Shown: piece after piece, positions 1 to 7,503 of the stretch
How the letters are laid out: every line of letters starts with the position of its first letter
Position numbering within the stretch: the stretch's first letter is position 1
Assembly: GCA_002382605.1 (NCBI GenBank)
Contig: DFYG01000005.1
Location: forward strand, 1-25,632
Direction of reading: 5' to 3'
Origin: Synergistaceae bacterium UBA4088
Lineage (GTDB): Bacteria; Synergistota; Synergistia; Synergistales; Thermovirgaceae
Length of the DNA: 25,632 nucleotides
Made by a program: the position numbers and the translations under genes
The notes under the pieces: model-generated
Told to the model about the DNA's origin: nothing
Databases searched by the model: none
Seen by the model: the letters and a program-made list of their open reading frames with translations, nothing else

Positions 1-1616
1 CTGATCGCTTCGGGATCCTGGGGGTTGCCAGCAAGCATTCTTGCGATTTCCCATATCCTCTGATCATGGTCGACTTCAAGAACGCGACTGAGATCTCCAT
101 CCCTCTCTACCTTGAAATGTTGATCGGCGAGAGCTGCTATCGAAGCTTCGTGGGTTATCAGAATGACCTGACATCGGAGGGAAAGTTTCTTGAGTGCATA
201 ACCTGCAAGTACGGCCGCACGCCCTCCAAGCCCTGCCTCGACCTCATCGAAGACCAGGACATCCGGAAGCATTTCGTCCGTGGAAGCGATCTGGAGTGAC
301 AGCAGGATCCGGCTTAATTCCCCTCCGGAAGCGATCTTTGCCACAGGCCCTTTGAGATGTTTCCCGTCGGTCAGAAAGAAGGATATATCATCTGCCCCGC
401 TATGTCTTACTTTCTCAAGGGGGGAAAGCGAGATGCCAAAACGCAACCCTTCCATTGCAAGGGTCGCGAGGGTCCCGTTCACAGATTCTTCAAGTTTGAC
501 GGCTGCAGATTTTCGGGACTCCCTCAGAGAAAGGGCCCGGGAAGAAACCTCATTTTTGAGTCTGAATGACTCTTCCTGGAGTTCCGCGAGAACAACACGG
601 CTTTCCCGAAGCCATTCCATATCTGACTTTAATTTTTCCGCATGATCCATGAGATCTTCTACATTGTCTACTTTCGCGAAGCGCATCAATTTTTTGAGGG
701 AGCCGAGGCGTGATTCTAGAGTTTCATAGGAGTCTTTAAGTTCCTGATCACTCTCCTTCGAAAATTGATTCTTTAGAGAAACTTCGATATCCTGGATCGA
801 GCCAAGCAATCTTTCGATTGCCGCGTCAGTTTCTGACCCTTTAGCAACAAATTGTCGTAACTCGCCACATAGAAGTTCAATGGATGAGGAAAGTCCCTCT
901 CCAACGGCCCCTCCTGTCAGTCTGTCGTATATGGATCTGATCTTCATTTGTCTTTTAAGAGAGGTTGAAACCCTGTTCATTTCGTTTTCCCATTCGGTCT
1001 CACAGCCGGGCTTAAGGTGGAGGCTGGAATACTTTACGAGGAAAGATTCACCTTCCTGGTGTCTGTTTTCTATCTCTCTTCTGTGCCTTGTCATATCAAG
1101 CAGTCTTCTTTCCTTTTCCAGGGCCGAGGTTACGGCCTGGAAAAGCCCTGCCTTGATATCTCTCAATTCCTTTCCCCCGCTGTTGTCCAGAAGTTCTACC
1201 TGCTGTCCGGCATCCAGTAGTTCCAACTGTGCGAACTGGCTCTGGATCGCGATAATGCTGGAAAGTGCGGTATTCAGCGTATTAAGAGGGATAGGCCTGT
1301 CCTGGAGATAGGTTTTTGCCCTGCCTCCGGAAGAAACAATCCTCTTGACGACAATAAAACCCTCCTGTGGCTGAAGGTCTTCAGGCAGTGAAGGGACCGG
1401 TTCGTCCATTTCAAGTACAGCCTGTACCTCGGCCTCCTCGACTCCAGCACGAATGATCGAGGACTGTGCTCTCTTTCCGCTTACCAGTTCAAGCGCCCGG
1501 ACAAGGCTGCTTTTCCCGGCCCCGCTTTCTCCTGTAACAGCAATGAACCTGCCCCGGAAGTGCAGTGAGGCATCCCTGATACCCCCTACATTTTTAACGA
1601 TAAGTTCGGAAAGCAT
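1..1616 (-). CDS. recN: DNA repair protein RecN (C-terminus cut by window edge)
   Basis: RecN is an SMC-like ATPase that acts at DNA double-strand breaks during recombinational repair. Reading from the ATG at 1616, 538 complete codons are visible before the frame runs off the left edge. The Walker A motif GESGAGKS is at residues 29-36. A long charged central part suits the coiled-coil arms. The second ATPase half holds the ABC-type signature KIASGGELSR, the Walker B region VLVFDEVEAGLGG and a downstream ITHEA switch histidine. Most RecN proteins have about 550-560 residues, so only the last stretch should be missing. The start lies four bases after the nadK stop, with AAGGAG inside the end of nadK as ribosome site, so the two are probably translationally coupled. 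It is the last gene seen of the xseB-to-recN run. Confidence 0.96.
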   Translation of the reverse strand, partial: MLSELIVKNVGGIRDASLHFRGRFIAVTGESGAGKSSLVRALELVSGKRAQSSIIRAGVEEAEVQAVLEMDEPVPSLPEDLQPQEGFIVVKRIVSSGGRAKTYLQDRPIPLNTLNTALSSIIAIQSQFAQLELLDAGQQVELLDNSGGKELRDIKAGLFQAVTSALEKERRLLDMTRHRREIENRHQEGESFLVKYSSLHLKPGCETEWENEMNRVSTSLKRQMKIRSIYDRLTGGAVGEGLSSSIELLCGELRQFVAKGSETDAAIERLLGSIQDIEVSLKNQFSKESDQELKDSYETLESRLGSLKKLMRFAKVDNVEDLMDHAEKLKSDMEWLRESRVVLAELQEESFRLKNEVSSRALSLRESRKSAAVKLEESVNGTLATLAMEGLRFGISLSPLEKVRHSGADDISFFLTDGKHLKGPVAKIASGGELSRILLSLQIASTDEMLPDVLVFDEVEAGLGGRAAVLAGYALKKLSLRCQVILITHEASIAALADQHFKVERDGDLSRVLEVDHDQRIWEIARMLAGNPQDPEAI

Positions 1617-1620
1617 TCCC

Positions 1621-2499
1621 TCACTCCTTAATGCCGCCCGTGGTCCGGTGCCCCCACTGGAATTTTTCCTGAAGAAGCGTAAAGTACTCGTTTTCTGGAA
1701 GAGTAATTATCCCGACCTTTTTTTCCGGGTCTATGGAAATAGAAATGCAGTCTCCAGGGAGAAGTTCGTACCCGAGCTGCCCGTCCTGGGTCAACATGAT
1801 CTCTCTGTGCTGCCCCTCGGGAGTTATCGTGATGGTGTCCGATTCACTCAGAACCATTGGCCTGGAATAGAGCGTATGAGCGCAAATGGGAGTTAGTATC
1901 ATGCATGAAACATAGGGAGGCACAATAGGTCCGCCTGCGGATAAGGAATATGCCGTCGAACCGGTGGGGGTTGAGATTATCAACCCGTCAGCATGAAGAA
2001 CGCTCAAAGGTTGTTCGCTGACGGCAATATTGAGTGCTATGAGCCTGGCAAAAGGCCCCTTTGTTACTACCAGGTCGTTCAGGGCGTAGACTTCATGTTT
2101 TTGGCGTTTTCCCCTGTTCACAACTCCATGGAGGATCTTTCTATATTGTATCTTGTGCTTTTGTTGAAGGATCAGTTCGAGGTCGCGTTCGGCGTTCTCG
2201 ACCTTTCCGCAGGAGAGAAAACCCAGATGACCGACGTTTATGCCGTATAGTGGAATATCATGGCTTATCACATAACGTGCCGCACGAAGGAAGGTCCCAT
2301 CGCCCCCCAGGACGATGGCGGTATCTACCGACTCCTTCCATGCAAGATCCGACACTTCCGCTTCACCGAGGATATGTGCCTCATGAGGAGGAAGAGCCAG
2401 TTTTATCTTATGTTTTCGACCCCACCGAAGAATTTTCTCGGCCAGATCCAATGCCGACCTTTTTTGTGTGTTCACTAGGAGTCCCAGAGTGTTTACCAT
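1621..2499 (-). CDS. nadK: NAD kinase
   Basis: NAD kinase phosphorylates NAD at the 2' hydroxyl of its adenosine ribose to make NADP, a soluble cytoplasmic reaction. The 292-residue protein has the family marks in order: GGDGT at residues 65-69 (nucleotide binding and catalysis), ND at 141-142 in the conserved ALNDLVV context, and DGLIISTPTGSTAY at 171-184. Its length is normal. The ATG at 2499 is preceded by GGGAGGG. It follows tlyA by 20 bases and its last codons carry the ribosome site of recN. The order dxs, tlyA, nadK, recN is common in bacteria, often with an arginine repressor gene between nadK and recN, which is absent here. Confidence 0.96.
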   Translation of the reverse strand: MVNTLGLLVNTQKRSALDLAEKILRWGRKHKIKLALPPHEAHILGEAEVSDLAWKESVDTAIVLGGDGTFLRAARYVISHDIPLYGINVGHLGFLSCGKVENAERDLELILQQKHKIQYRKILHGVVNRGKRQKHEVYALNDLVVTKGPFARLIALNIAVSEQPLSVLHADGLIISTPTGSTAYSLSAGGPIVPPYVSCMILTPICAHTLYSRPMVLSESDTITITPEGQHREIMLTQDGQLGYELLPGDCISISIDPEKKVGIITLPENEYFTLLQEKFQWGHRTTGGIKE

Positions 2500-2519
2500 G
2501 GCAGGATCCCTCCCGGGGT

Positions 2520-3362
2520 TCAGGTTCTTTTGTCGGATTTGGTGAAATGGAAAGCGTGCGCTTTTTCTACCAGACTTTCAATATACACTTCGTTTACCGG
2601 AAGGGTAAGGGGCGTTCGGTTCATTTTGATGTGGAAAAGAAATTCCATGTTTCCGCTTGCCCCCAGGAGCGGAGAATAATCGACTCCCGAGAGTTGCATA
2701 TCCCTGATGGATTCAATGTAATCCTTCAGGGATAGCAGGACGGAAAGATGGGTCTTCTTGTCCCTCACTACTCCATTTTTGCCTACCGCGTTTCTGCCGG
2801 CTTCAAACTGGGGTTTTACCAGGCAGACGCACTCTCCCTCATCCGGAACAAGGATCCTTTCGACGGCGGGAAGAATTTTTTTAAGGGAGATGAACGAGAC
2901 ATCGACAACCGCTAATTCCGGCACAACGTCAAAATCCTCTGCTTGCAGGTTTCTTGCGTTTGTGCGTTCCATGACGGTCACCTTCGGGTCATTTCGGAGC
3001 TTCCATTCAAGTTGTCCGTATCCGACATCCACGGCGAAGACTCTTTTAGCACCCATTGAAAGAAGGACGTCCGTAAAACCACCAGAAGAGGCTCCAATAT
3101 CCACACAAATCCTGTCGAGGGGGTTGACGGAAAAAACCTTGATCGCCTTAAGGAGCTTCAACGCTCCTCTGCTTGCCCAGACAGGTCCGGAGTTTACTGT
3201 TATTATATCGTCCCTGGAGACCCTGGCACCTGCTTTTGTGACTTTTTCACCGTTAACACTGACTTCTCCCGCTAGTACAAGAGACTGTGCCCTGGTACGG
3301 CTTTCCGTCAGACCCCGGTTGTACATCTCCTGGTCCAGGCGTTCCTTTTCTCGAAAAGGCAT
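2520..3362 (-). CDS. tlyA: TlyA-type rRNA 2'-O-methyltransferase / hemolysin A family protein
   Basis: TlyA proteins are S-adenosylmethionine-dependent ribose methyltransferases; in mycobacteria TlyA modifies 16S and 23S rRNA. The 280-residue protein has an N-terminal S4 RNA-binding domain (about residues 7-65, with AGEVSVNGEKV) and an FtsJ-like Rossmann methyltransferase domain. The SAM motif VDIGASSGGFTD is at 88-99, followed by VDVGYGQLEW, DVSFISL and LVKPQFEAG, all typical of TlyA. The ATG at 3362 has a perfect anti-Shine-Dalgarno match, GGAGGTGAT, eleven bases upstream. That start lies 110 bases inside the dxs frame. A second in-frame ATG 12 codons on would cut the S4 domain. Which rRNA sites are modified here cannot be read from the sequence. 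Confidence 0.93.
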   Translation of the reverse strand: MPFREKERLDQEMYNRGLTESRTRAQSLVLAGEVSVNGEKVTKAGARVSRDDIITVNSGPVWASRGALKLLKAIKVFSVNPLDRICVDIGASSGGFTDVLLSMGAKRVFAVDVGYGQLEWKLRNDPKVTVMERTNARNLQAEDFDVVPELAVVDVSFISLKKILPAVERILVPDEGECVCLVKPQFEAGRNAVGKNGVVRDKKTHLSVLLSLKDYIESIRDMQLSGVDYSPLLGASGNMEFLFHIKMNRTPLTLPVNEVYIESLVEKAHAFHFTKSDKRT

Positions 3363-5211
3363 GGTAGAAATTCATCACCTCCCTGGGGACAAGGCCGCAG
3401 TACTCCCACTGTTCCTTTACACTGCCGTGGAGGATGAATTCATCGGGGATACCGCAGAGATGAACCCTGCAGGAAAGTCCTTCCCGGTTGGCAAGTGAAG
3501 AGATCTTCTCTCCGATCCCTCCTTCTGTATGCCCATCTTCAATAACAACAGCCAGTTCACAGGAGGCGAGAGCTCCCAGGATCATTTTTTCGTCAAGCGG
3601 CTTGAGAAAGCGGAGATCATAGACCGAGGGAGGCTCAGAACCTTCAGAATATGCTTCTTTGAAAGTCTGGATGGCCAGGGGAACGGTTGATCCATAAGCA
3701 AAAATGGTCCACCTTTTTCCTTCAAGGATCCTTTCAGCTTTTTTCCAGGCAGGGATGTGAGTCCCGATGCCTCTGGAGATGGATTCCGGCGCTATGCCCC
3801 TTGGAAGCCGGATAGCGCACGGAGTCCCCGCATACAGCGCGCCTTCGAACATCGAATGAAGATCGACCGTGTCCCTTGGGGCCATCACTGTAAGGTTGGG
3901 GATGGGTCTGCTCCATGGAACATCAAGTATTCCGTGGTGTGTCTCGCCGTCTTCACCAACAAGCCCGGAGCGGTCGACCACAAGGATCACAGGAAGGTTC
4001 TGCATGCAGATGTCATGAACAAGCTGATCCATCGCTCTCTGAAGAAACGTGGAGTAGATGGAAACCACCGGGATCAGCCCGGCGGAAGCCATTCCTGCAG
4101 CAAAGGTCAGAAGATGTCCTTCAGCAATTCCTACATCGAAAAATCTGTCCGGATAGATCTCGGCAAAACGGGTGAGTTTGCTCCCCTCCTTCATCGCGGC
4201 GGTCATGCAAGCGATCCGTGGATCACGGCGGGCCAGATCCTCAATGCAGGATGCTGAAGCAAGACTCCAGCAGGGCCGTGATAAAGAATGAGCCTGCGAA
4301 GAAGTTTTGCCTGGTGAAACTGAATGGAATTCTTCCGGGAAATCCTCTGCGGGCTTGAATCCCCGCCCCTTTTGAGTTAGAAGGTGTATCAGAACAGGGG
4401 ACTCGAAATTCCTTGCCAAACCGAAGATCCTCTCCATTTCCCGTATATCGTGACCGTCGAAAGGCCCCCAGTAACTGATGCCGATCTCCTCGAACATGTT
4501 TGCCGGAAGCAGGAACACCTTGATCTTTTGTTTCATTTTCTCGAGAAATGATACGATCCTGTTGCCGCCGGGGATCTTTCTGCAAAAACGTTTGACCGCG
4601 TTTTTGAATTTCTTGTATATGGGGCTGGCACTCAAGGTCGCCAGGTGGTGGGCCATTCCTCCAACCCTGCTATTGATAGACATCTGGTTATCGTTTAACA
4701 CAAAGATAACAGGAGTGTTGACTTCATGGGCATTGTTAAGGGCTTCGAGGGCTAGACCGTTCATGAGCGAGCCGTCACCTATGATCGCAACTACGCTGTG
4801 TTTTTGGCCCAGTATATCTCGTGCTTTGGCAAACCCTAATGCGGCGGAAAGCGATTTGCTGCTGTGCCCTCCGTTGAAATGATCGAAAGAACTCTCTTTA
4901 GGATCGGGGAACCCGGAGATCCCCCCACGCTTCCGGAGGGTACAGAAGCGGTTCTTCCTGCCGGTAAGGATCTTGTAAGCATATGCCTGATGCCCTACAT
5001 CAAAAATGATCTTGTCCTGGAAAGGGTCAAATACCCTCAGCAGTGCTACGATCATCTCAACTGCACCAAGTGAAGATGCCAGGTGTCCTCCGTTCTCTGT
5101 GACTACATTCAATATCGTGTTCCGGAGTTCCCTGGAAATTTGAGCGAGTTCCTCGTAATTCATCGATAGAAGATCCAGATAAGTGCCGTAATTTTCACGA
5201 GTGCCGGACAT
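3253..5211 (-). CDS. dxs: 1-deoxy-D-xylulose-5-phosphate synthase
   Basis: DXS joins pyruvate and glyceraldehyde 3-phosphate with thiamine diphosphate in the first step of the MEP isoprenoid pathway. Visible marks, numbered from the start used here, are NGGHLASSLG (His 43), DVGHQAY, GGHSSKSLSAALG, the thiamine-diphosphate motif GDG (145-147) with LNDN (172-175), the catalytic Glu 364 in GIAEGH, and GEDGETHHG (His 425). Two ATGs lie upstream at 5229 and 5226 without a ribosome site, whereas the ATG at 5211 follows GGGAGAAG, so I chose 5211 (652 residues). The usual GIAEQH motif reads GIAEGH here. The C-terminus runs about 36 codons past the expected end, into tlyA. ispA, just upstream, acts in the same pathway and ends 16 bases before the first alternative ATG. 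Confidence 0.95.
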   Translation of the reverse strand: MSGTRENYGTYLDLLSMNYEELAQISRELRNTILNVVTENGGHLASSLGAVEMIVALLRVFDPFQDKIIFDVGHQAYAYKILTGRKNRFCTLRKRGGISGFPDPKESSFDHFNGGHSSKSLSAALGFAKARDILGQKHSVVAIIGDGSLMNGLALEALNNAHEVNTPVIFVLNDNQMSINSRVGGMAHHLATLSASPIYKKFKNAVKRFCRKIPGGNRIVSFLEKMKQKIKVFLLPANMFEEIGISYWGPFDGHDIREMERIFGLARNFESPVLIHLLTQKGRGFKPAEDFPEEFHSVSPGKTSSQAHSLSRPCWSLASASCIEDLARRDPRIACMTAAMKEGSKLTRFAEIYPDRFFDVGIAEGHLLTFAAGMASAGLIPVVSIYSTFLQRAMDQLVHDICMQNLPVILVVDRSGLVGEDGETHHGILDVPWSRPIPNLTVMAPRDTVDLHSMFEGALYAGTPCAIRLPRGIAPESISRGIGTHIPAWKKAERILEGKRWTIFAYGSTVPLAIQTFKEAYSEGSEPPSVYDLRFLKPLDEKMILGALASCELAVVIEDGHTEGGIGEKISSLANREGLSCRVHLCGIPDEFILHGSVKEQWEYCGLVPREVMNFYHAFSRKGTPGPGDVQPGSDGKPYQGTVSCTSGRSQC

Positions 5212-5244
5212 AAGCACTTCTCCCATCATCCGTCGAATTAATTT

Positions 5245-6150
5245 TCAGCAGCATCTTTTCCTCAGGATCTCGGGGAAAATTTTCAGATCGGCCGTGTCGC
5301 CCTCTATACGCAGAAGAGCCTCAATTGCTCTTTGAGTTTCCGTTGCTGCAAGCATTTTAGCCTTTTCGATTCCGAACGCAGCGACAAAAGTCATCTTCCC
5401 CTGACTTGCATCTTTTCCAGGGGTTTTCCCGATACTTGATCCATCGCCTTTCACATCTAATATGTCATCCACTATCTGAAATGCTGTTCCAAGATGATAT
5501 CCAAAATCGGAAAAGGCTTTTCTCTTTTTTTCTGAAGCGCCGCCAAGGATCGCTCCTGAAACAACAGAAGATCTTAACAGAATCGCTGTTTTGGCCGCAG
5601 CAACATTCCAGGGATGATCGTTGTCTGGAGAAAAACTCTGAGGGTCGGAGTCGAGTACCTGCCCTCCACAGATCCCGTAAGGGCCTGATGCTTCCAGCAA
5701 CTCCCCTAATGCGTCAAGTATAGATTTCGGAGAAAAAACTCCTTTTTCCTCCAGCTTCCTCTTTGCGAAATCGAAGGCCCAGATGAAGAGGGCATCTCCT
5801 GCAAGAAGGGCGAGAGCTTCTCCAAAAACAACATGGTTGGAAGGTTTGCCACGCCGCAGGTTGTCGTTGTCCATTGAAGGAAGGTCGTCGTGTATCAATG
5901 AGGCAGTGTGAACCATTTCGCACGCAATGGCCATTGGGGCCAGGTCCTGGATGGAAGAACCACAGTTTTTACCTGCCAACAGGCACAGAACAGGGCGAAC
6001 ACGCTTTCCTCCTGCCAGCAGTGAATAGGACATGGCATCCCAGAGCCGCGACGGGATGCCGTGGGGACGTTTTTCACATAGCTCTGTCAGTTCCGAATTT
6101 ACAAGTTCCACTAACGTGAGGAGTTGCTTCCCCGGATTGTCCAATCCCAT
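5245..6150 (-). CDS. ispA: Short-chain polyprenyl diphosphate synthase (farnesyl/geranylgeranyl type)
   Basis: This enzyme condenses isopentenyl diphosphate with allylic diphosphates to make C15 or C20 prenyl chains for quinone, undecaprenyl and other lipids. The 301-residue protein carries the all-alpha isoprenoid synthase marks: GGKRVRP at 47-53, the first aspartate-rich motif DDLPSMD at 88-94 followed by RRG, GGQVLD near 162-167, and the second aspartate-rich motif DDILD at 228-232. The two extra residues in the first motif place it with the bacterial type II farnesyl diphosphate synthases. Product length was not established. The ATG at 6150 overlaps the end of xseB, with only a weak AAAGGG ribosome site, so coupling to xseB is likely. 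The xseB-ispA-dxs order is common in bacteria. Confidence 0.93.
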   Translation of the reverse strand: MGLDNPGKQLLTLVELVNSELTELCEKRPHGIPSRLWDAMSYSLLAGGKRVRPVLCLLAGKNCGSSIQDLAPMAIACEMVHTASLIHDDLPSMDNDNLRRGKPSNHVVFGEALALLAGDALFIWAFDFAKRKLEEKGVFSPKSILDALGELLEASGPYGICGGQVLDSDPQSFSPDNDHPWNVAAAKTAILLRSSVVSGAILGGASEKKRKAFSDFGYHLGTAFQIVDDILDVKGDGSSIGKTPGKDASQGKMTFVAAFGIEKAKMLAATETQRAIEALLRIEGDTADLKIFPEILRKRCC

Positions 6151-6152
6151 AT

Positions 6153-6395
6153 TCAGCCCTTTTTCTCATTTTCGGGTCCCTCCCCAAGGGGATCCCAGGA
6201 CGTTCCTTCGTTGTCGCTTGAGTCCATGGAGATAAGGGTAACCTTTTGCTGGGTCTTATCAAGAAACTTCCGGCATGAATTTACCAGAGCGACCCCTTTT
6301 TCGAAAAGTGCCAGGGATTCTTCGAGCGACATCTCGCCGGAATCAAGCCTGTTTACAATTTCCTGGAGTTTTGCCATCTCACCGGAAAACGACAT
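6153..6395 (-). CDS. xseB: Exodeoxyribonuclease VII small subunit
   Basis: XseB is the small subunit of exonuclease VII, which degrades single-stranded DNA to oligonucleotides and acts in repair. The 80-residue protein has the family pattern: KLQEIVNRLDSGEMSLEESL, then ALFEKGVALVNSCRKFLDKTQQKV, two helices expected to pair as a coiled coil. I chose the ATG at 6395 because GAGGTGAT lies six bases upstream and the family begins there. The frame is open further up to 6443, but that part covers the promoter region. The acidic tail after KVTLI is poorly conserved in the family. No xseA lies upstream; the neighbour is the divergent rpmB, so the large subunit must be encoded outside the window. Confidence 0.92.
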   Translation of the reverse strand: MSFSGEMAKLQEIVNRLDSGEMSLEESLALFEKGVALVNSCRKFLDKTQQKVTLISMDSSDNEGTSWDPLGEGPENEKKG

Positions 6396-6452
6396 TGAAA
6401 AGATCACCTCTGAATATCTGGCATGAGTTAAGAACGGGTACATGATACATCG

Positions 6453-6481
6453 AAAATAGCTTCTTGCGTCTTATCAATCAA
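6453..6481 (-). promoter_or_regulatory. Candidate promoter of the xseB-ispA-dxs-tlyA-nadK-recN operon
   Basis: Read on the minus strand, TTGATT (6481-6476) and TATTTT (6458-6453) are spaced by exactly 17 bases. Each matches four of six sigma-70 consensus bases. Transcription would start near 6446 and leave a leader of about 50 bases before xseB. The elements were found by eye, so this is a candidate only. Its -35 box lies inside the spacer of the rpmB promoter on the other strand. Confidence 0.4.
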
Positions 6482-6493
6482 CCGTGATACAAT
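6464..6493 (+). promoter_or_regulatory. Candidate rpmB promoter
   Basis: TTGCGT (6464-6469) and TACAAT (6488-6493) are spaced by 18 bases. The -10 box matches five of six consensus bases and the -35 box keeps its TTG. A start near 6500 would give rpmB a leader of about 35 bases with a strong ribosome site. It interleaves with the divergent xseB promoter candidate, so the two may compete for RNA polymerase. Confidence 0.5.
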
Positions 6494-6535
6494 TCTTCCC
6501 GTTTGCTGGACACTACGAAGCAAGGAGGGATACAA

Positions 6536-6730
6536 ATGGCGAACGTTTGCGACTGCTGCGGAAGAGGTCGGATGACCGGGAACAGTGTCAGCCACTCCAA
6601 CCGTCATACCAGAAGAACCTGGTGCATAAATCTTCAATCGGTAAAGGTCGATCTTGGCTGTGACGAATCCAGAAGAATGAAGATCTGTACACGCTGTCTC
6701 CGTTCAGGTAAGGTTAAAAGGGCTGTCTAG
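6536..6730 (+). CDS. rpmB: 50S ribosomal protein L28 (zinc-ribbon form)
   Basis: L28 is a small structural protein of the large ribosomal subunit. The 64-residue protein begins MANVCDCCGRG and has the family core GNSVSHSNRHTRRTW. It carries two CxxC pairs (CDCC near the start and CTRC near residues 53-56), which mark the zinc-binding form of L28. The ATG at 6536 follows AAGGAGGG by six bases; an ATG at 6503 in the same frame would add 11 residues unlike L28. It is one of only two plus-strand genes in the window, stands alone between divergent xseB and convergent thiN, and has its own promoter candidate and hairpin terminator. Confidence 0.96.
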   Translation: MANVCDCCGRGRMTGNSVSHSNRHTRRTWCINLQSVKVDLGCDESRRMKICTRCLRSGKVKRAV

Positions 6731-6742
6731 ATTCAGCCCTTT
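6717..6742. terminator. Bidirectional hairpin terminator between rpmB and thiN
   Basis: AAAGGGCTG (6717-6725) and CAGCCCTTT (6734-6742) form a perfect nine-pair stem around an eight-base loop. The stem spans the stop codons of both convergent genes, which are only two bases apart. The A/T ends of the stem provide a short T-run on each strand, so it may stop transcription from both sides. The T-runs are short, so strength is uncertain. Confidence 0.6.
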
Positions 6743-7491
6743 ATTGTCACAGGTCCCGCAACGTAAACGCCAAGCCATCCGGTCCCGATATCCACTCCGA
6801 AAGAGACCTCTCCGTCTTTACTGCCTGGAACGCCGTCTGTTCCCGAGATTATGTTGCTGACGGCGAATGGTCGTCTTATCGAGAGCATTCCATTCGGGAT
6901 AGACCACTTGGTTCCCCACAGGTTTATCCCTGTACAGTTTTCAGATAGAGATATTGTTGATACAAGAGTGCCGGCGGTTACACCCGAAAAGGTTGCCGAT
7001 TCTCCGTCCCTTAAAATAAAAAGGGATTCCCTATCGTCAGCGGCACATCTGATCTGTACACTCCACTCCTCCTCTGCCCATATCAGTGAAAAGATATTTG
7101 CTATCGAATGATCGTAGCGGCCCCCGAAAGCACCTGTCAAAATGGCCGAAGAACCTCCGGAGAAGTTCCTCATTAACTTAAGTGCCAGCTGAAGATCCGT
7201 CATATCCTTCTCGGGAGGAAAAACAAGTGATGGCACTTCCTTTTCGCTGGCCCAGAGTATTCCTTTTTTTGAAGCACTGTCCCTGTCCCCTATGAAAAGC
7301 GACGGAACTACTCCTGCGCCCATGCAGGCGTCAATGCCACGGTCGATGGCCCACGCGGTTTTTCCTTTGCAGAGCAGTGCGAGCCAACATGGATCAGGAG
7401 CTCTGCCGCCAGCCACAAGAACCAGAGAAGGGGAACCCGATCCTGGAGATATATTTGCCTTTATTTGCGGTGTTGTGATAATAAGGCTCAA
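6733..7491 (-). CDS. thiN: Thiamine pyrophosphokinase
   Basis: The enzyme transfers pyrophosphate from ATP to thiamine to make thiamine diphosphate, the cofactor that DXS in this window requires. The 252-residue protein shows the three family motifs: GDRDS at 68-72 (usual form GDxDS), EKDMTDLQ at 94-101, and GAFGGRYDH at 120-128 with the following SIAN. The C-terminal part is beta-rich, as expected of the thiamine-binding half, and is weakly conserved. No ATG is suitably placed; a TTG at 7491 preceded by AGAGG gives the right N-terminus. It is the last gene of the run from hutH and starts 12 bases after ftsK ends. Confidence 0.9.
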   Translation of the reverse strand: MSLIITTPQIKANISPGSGSPSLVLVAGGRAPDPCWLALLCKGKTAWAIDRGIDACMGAGVVPSLFIGDRDSASKKGILWASEKEVPSLVFPPEKDMTDLQLALKLMRNFSGGSSAILTGAFGGRYDHSIANIFSLIWAEEEWSVQIRCAADDRESLFILRDGESATFSGVTAGTLVSTISLSENCTGINLWGTKWSIPNGMLSIRRPFAVSNIISGTDGVPGSKDGEVSFGVDIGTGWLGVYVAGPVTIKG

Positions 7492-7503
7492 CGAAGGGCC
7501 TCT

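Noticed and set aside
280..1311. Several plus-strand open frames at the left edge that could suggest a plus-strand gene
   Set aside because: The minus strand is continuously open from 1616 to the edge and encodes RecN with Walker A, signature and Walker B motifs.
2061..2735. Plus-strand open frame of 224 codons opposite nadK and tlyA
   Set aside because: It is antisense to two genes with complete family motifs, has no recognisable domain, and its composition (many Arg, Pro and Phe residues) is that of a shadow frame.
2758..3498. Plus-strand open frame of 246 codons opposite tlyA and dxs
   Set aside because: The minus strand encodes clear TlyA and DXS motifs throughout; this frame is low-complexity (Ser, Thr and Leu) with no family resemblance.
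6396..6535. Possible small RNA or leader peptide between xseB and rpmB
   Set aside because: Only promoter-like boxes and the ribosome sites could be supported; no stable hairpin or coding frame was seen.
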